This document shows positions 63,485 through 64,000 of a DNA stretch of 64,000 nucleotides, one piece after another; the stretch's first letter is position 1, and each line of letters begins with the position of its first letter. Origin of the DNA: Tubulanus polymorphus (Eukaryota > Nemertea > Palaeonemertea > Tubulaniformes > Tubulanidae). Location: contig NC_134031.1 of the NCBI RefSeq assembly GCF_964204645.1, positions 12,562,501 through 12,626,500 on the forward strand, given 5' to 3'. The notes below the pieces were generated by a model that saw only the letters and a list, made by a program, of their open reading frames with translations, was not told the origin of the DNA and did not search any database. Made by a program: the position numbers and the translations under genes.

Positions 63485-63907
63485 CTAATTAGTAAACTTA
63501 TAAGCAACAAATATAACAATAACTGTTCCACCTAAAATCCATATTATTTCATATTTCTGTTGTTCTTTACTTGGGGTATAATAATCTGATAATTTAGGTT
63601 TGTATAGATGTAATTTTTCTTTATTGGTTACTGCGTTATATAAACTCATTGCATCATCAACTGATTGAAAATCTCTATGTGAAATCTTCTGATCATATAA
63701 TTCTTTATTGATGTAATCCATATAGTTTTGTCTCTTTTCTCTATATTCTTCTGCAGCTTTATTGTATTTCTCTAACGCTAAGTTATGTCTTCTTTGTTCT
63801 CCTAATGAACTATTTTTATCAATATGTTTAAATAAATAACCACCACCAGTAAATGCTAAAGCGTTAACAATTGCCGATCCTATAATAGTTATAATTGCAG
63901 AAGCCAT
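63485..63907 (-). CDS. Small membrane protein with central helix (140 aa)
   Basis: Hydrophobic N-terminus (SAIITIIGSAIVNALAFTGG), a charged helical middle (RRHNLALEKYNKAAEEYREK … MDYINKEL), then DAMSLYNAV and LSDYYTPSKEQQ, and a C-terminal membrane segment (IIWILGGTVIVIFVAYKF). I associate this layout, from memory, with uncharacterised proteins in invertebrate virus-like elements. A two-anchor envelope or internal-membrane role is plausible. The start carries the shared motif. Confidence 0.72.
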   Translation of the reverse strand: MASAIITIIGSAIVNALAFTGGGYLFKHIDKNSSLGEQRRHNLALEKYNKAAEEYREKRQNYMDYINKELYDQKISHRDFQSVDDAMSLYNAVTNKEKLHLYKPKLSDYYTPSKEQQKYEIIWILGGTVIVIFVAYKFTN

Positions 63908-63926
63908 TTATTTAGCAAAAAAATTA
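63905..63926 (-). promoter_or_regulatory. TAAATG-type motif of the 140-aa membrane protein
   Basis: TAATTTTTTTGCTAAATAA into the ATG, one base different from the copies at 59900 and 63463. Confidence 0.55.
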
Positions 63927-63931
63927 TGCAT

Positions 63932-64000
63932 TTATATGGGAGGAATATATTTTTGTTTTTCCAAATAATCAATTGTTAAATTAGATAAAGTAACTGCTAA
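63932..64000 (-). CDS. C-terminal end of a further element gene (partial)
   Basis: 22 codons and a stop (…TIDYLEKQKYIPPI), open to the window edge, 24 bases before the next gene's ATG, in line with the block's spacing. Product unknown. Confidence 0.55.
   Translation of the reverse strand, partial: LAVTLSNLTIDYLEKQKYIPPI

Larger units (their letters stand above)
51070..64000. mobile_element. Polinton/Maverick-like integrated virus element (right end outside window)
   Basis: A sharply more AT-rich block in which genes lie end to end or overlap. It carries the pairing that defines this group, a retroviral-type integrase with chromodomain and an A32-like packaging ATPase, plus a candidate capsid protein and several small membrane proteins. 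The plus-strand and minus-strand gene blocks converge at about 57.0-57.6 kb. Neither terminal inverted repeat could be identified; the left limit is set by the change of composition. DNA polymerase B and the Ulp1-like protease usual in Polintons are not in the window. Confidence 0.75.

Noticed and set aside
51070-64000. Bacterial or free-virus contamination of the contig
   Set aside because: A close relative of its ATPase lies at 7.2 kb in the same contig among animal transposons, and the integrase is of a chromosomal element type. A mis-join cannot be excluded from sequence alone.

Overview
This is eukaryotic DNA from an animal, most likely a marine invertebrate. The evidence is a spliced DEAD-box helicase gene of the UAP56/DDX39B type on the minus strand, very large repeat-filled introns, and a wide range of animal transposons. 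I cannot name the phylum. The mixture of Ty3/gypsy, Penelope, Helitron-like, piggyBac, hAT-like and Polinton-like elements fits molluscs and several other invertebrate groups.

Layout. (1) 1-5963: most of a Ty3/gypsy LTR retrotransposon on the minus strand (5' LTR, tRNA-Leu-type primer site, gag, protease, RT/RNase H, integrase), broken by frameshifts and running off the left edge. (2) 5964-7568: relic of a Polinton-like element (end of a packaging ATPase plus the end of another gene), tandemly duplicated together with a gypsy LTR. (3) 7.6-14.6 kb: non-coding repeats, including a 1.3-kb repeat family found again at 16.6 kb. (4) 14675-35773: the helicase gene, eight coding exons in canonical order, covering about 420 codons; the final exon with the last few codons was not found. 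Its introns hold at least six copies of a Helitron-like non-autonomous family with central tandem repeats. Those copies are themselves hit by piggyBac, foldback, LTR, Penelope and RT-fragment insertions. (5) 35.9-51.1 kb: intergenic repeats: a Penelope endonuclease relic, a perfect 116-bp palindrome, hAT-like elements, a 31-bp minisatellite at two sites, and several long foldbacks.

(6) 51.1-64.0 kb: the most interesting region, a markedly AT-rich, densely packed block that looks like an integrated virus-like element of the Polinton/Maverick type. The plus-strand genes are an HNH endonuclease, two small proteins (one with a membrane segment), a chromodomain integrase and an A32-like ATPase. 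They converge on a minus-strand block of a zinc-finger protein, a candidate major capsid protein, a coiled-coil membrane protein, an acidic protein, a conserved 411-residue protein, two small membrane proteins and the end of one more gene. Genes overlap or lie about 20 bp apart. Most starts carry TAAATG, and several minus-strand starts share an A/T-rich upstream motif, which recalls late promoters of large DNA viruses. No DNA polymerase B or capsid protease is visible before the window ends. The integrase would insert the element, the ATPase would package it and the minus-strand block would supply the particle, but the ATPase copy is broken by a 38-bp duplication.
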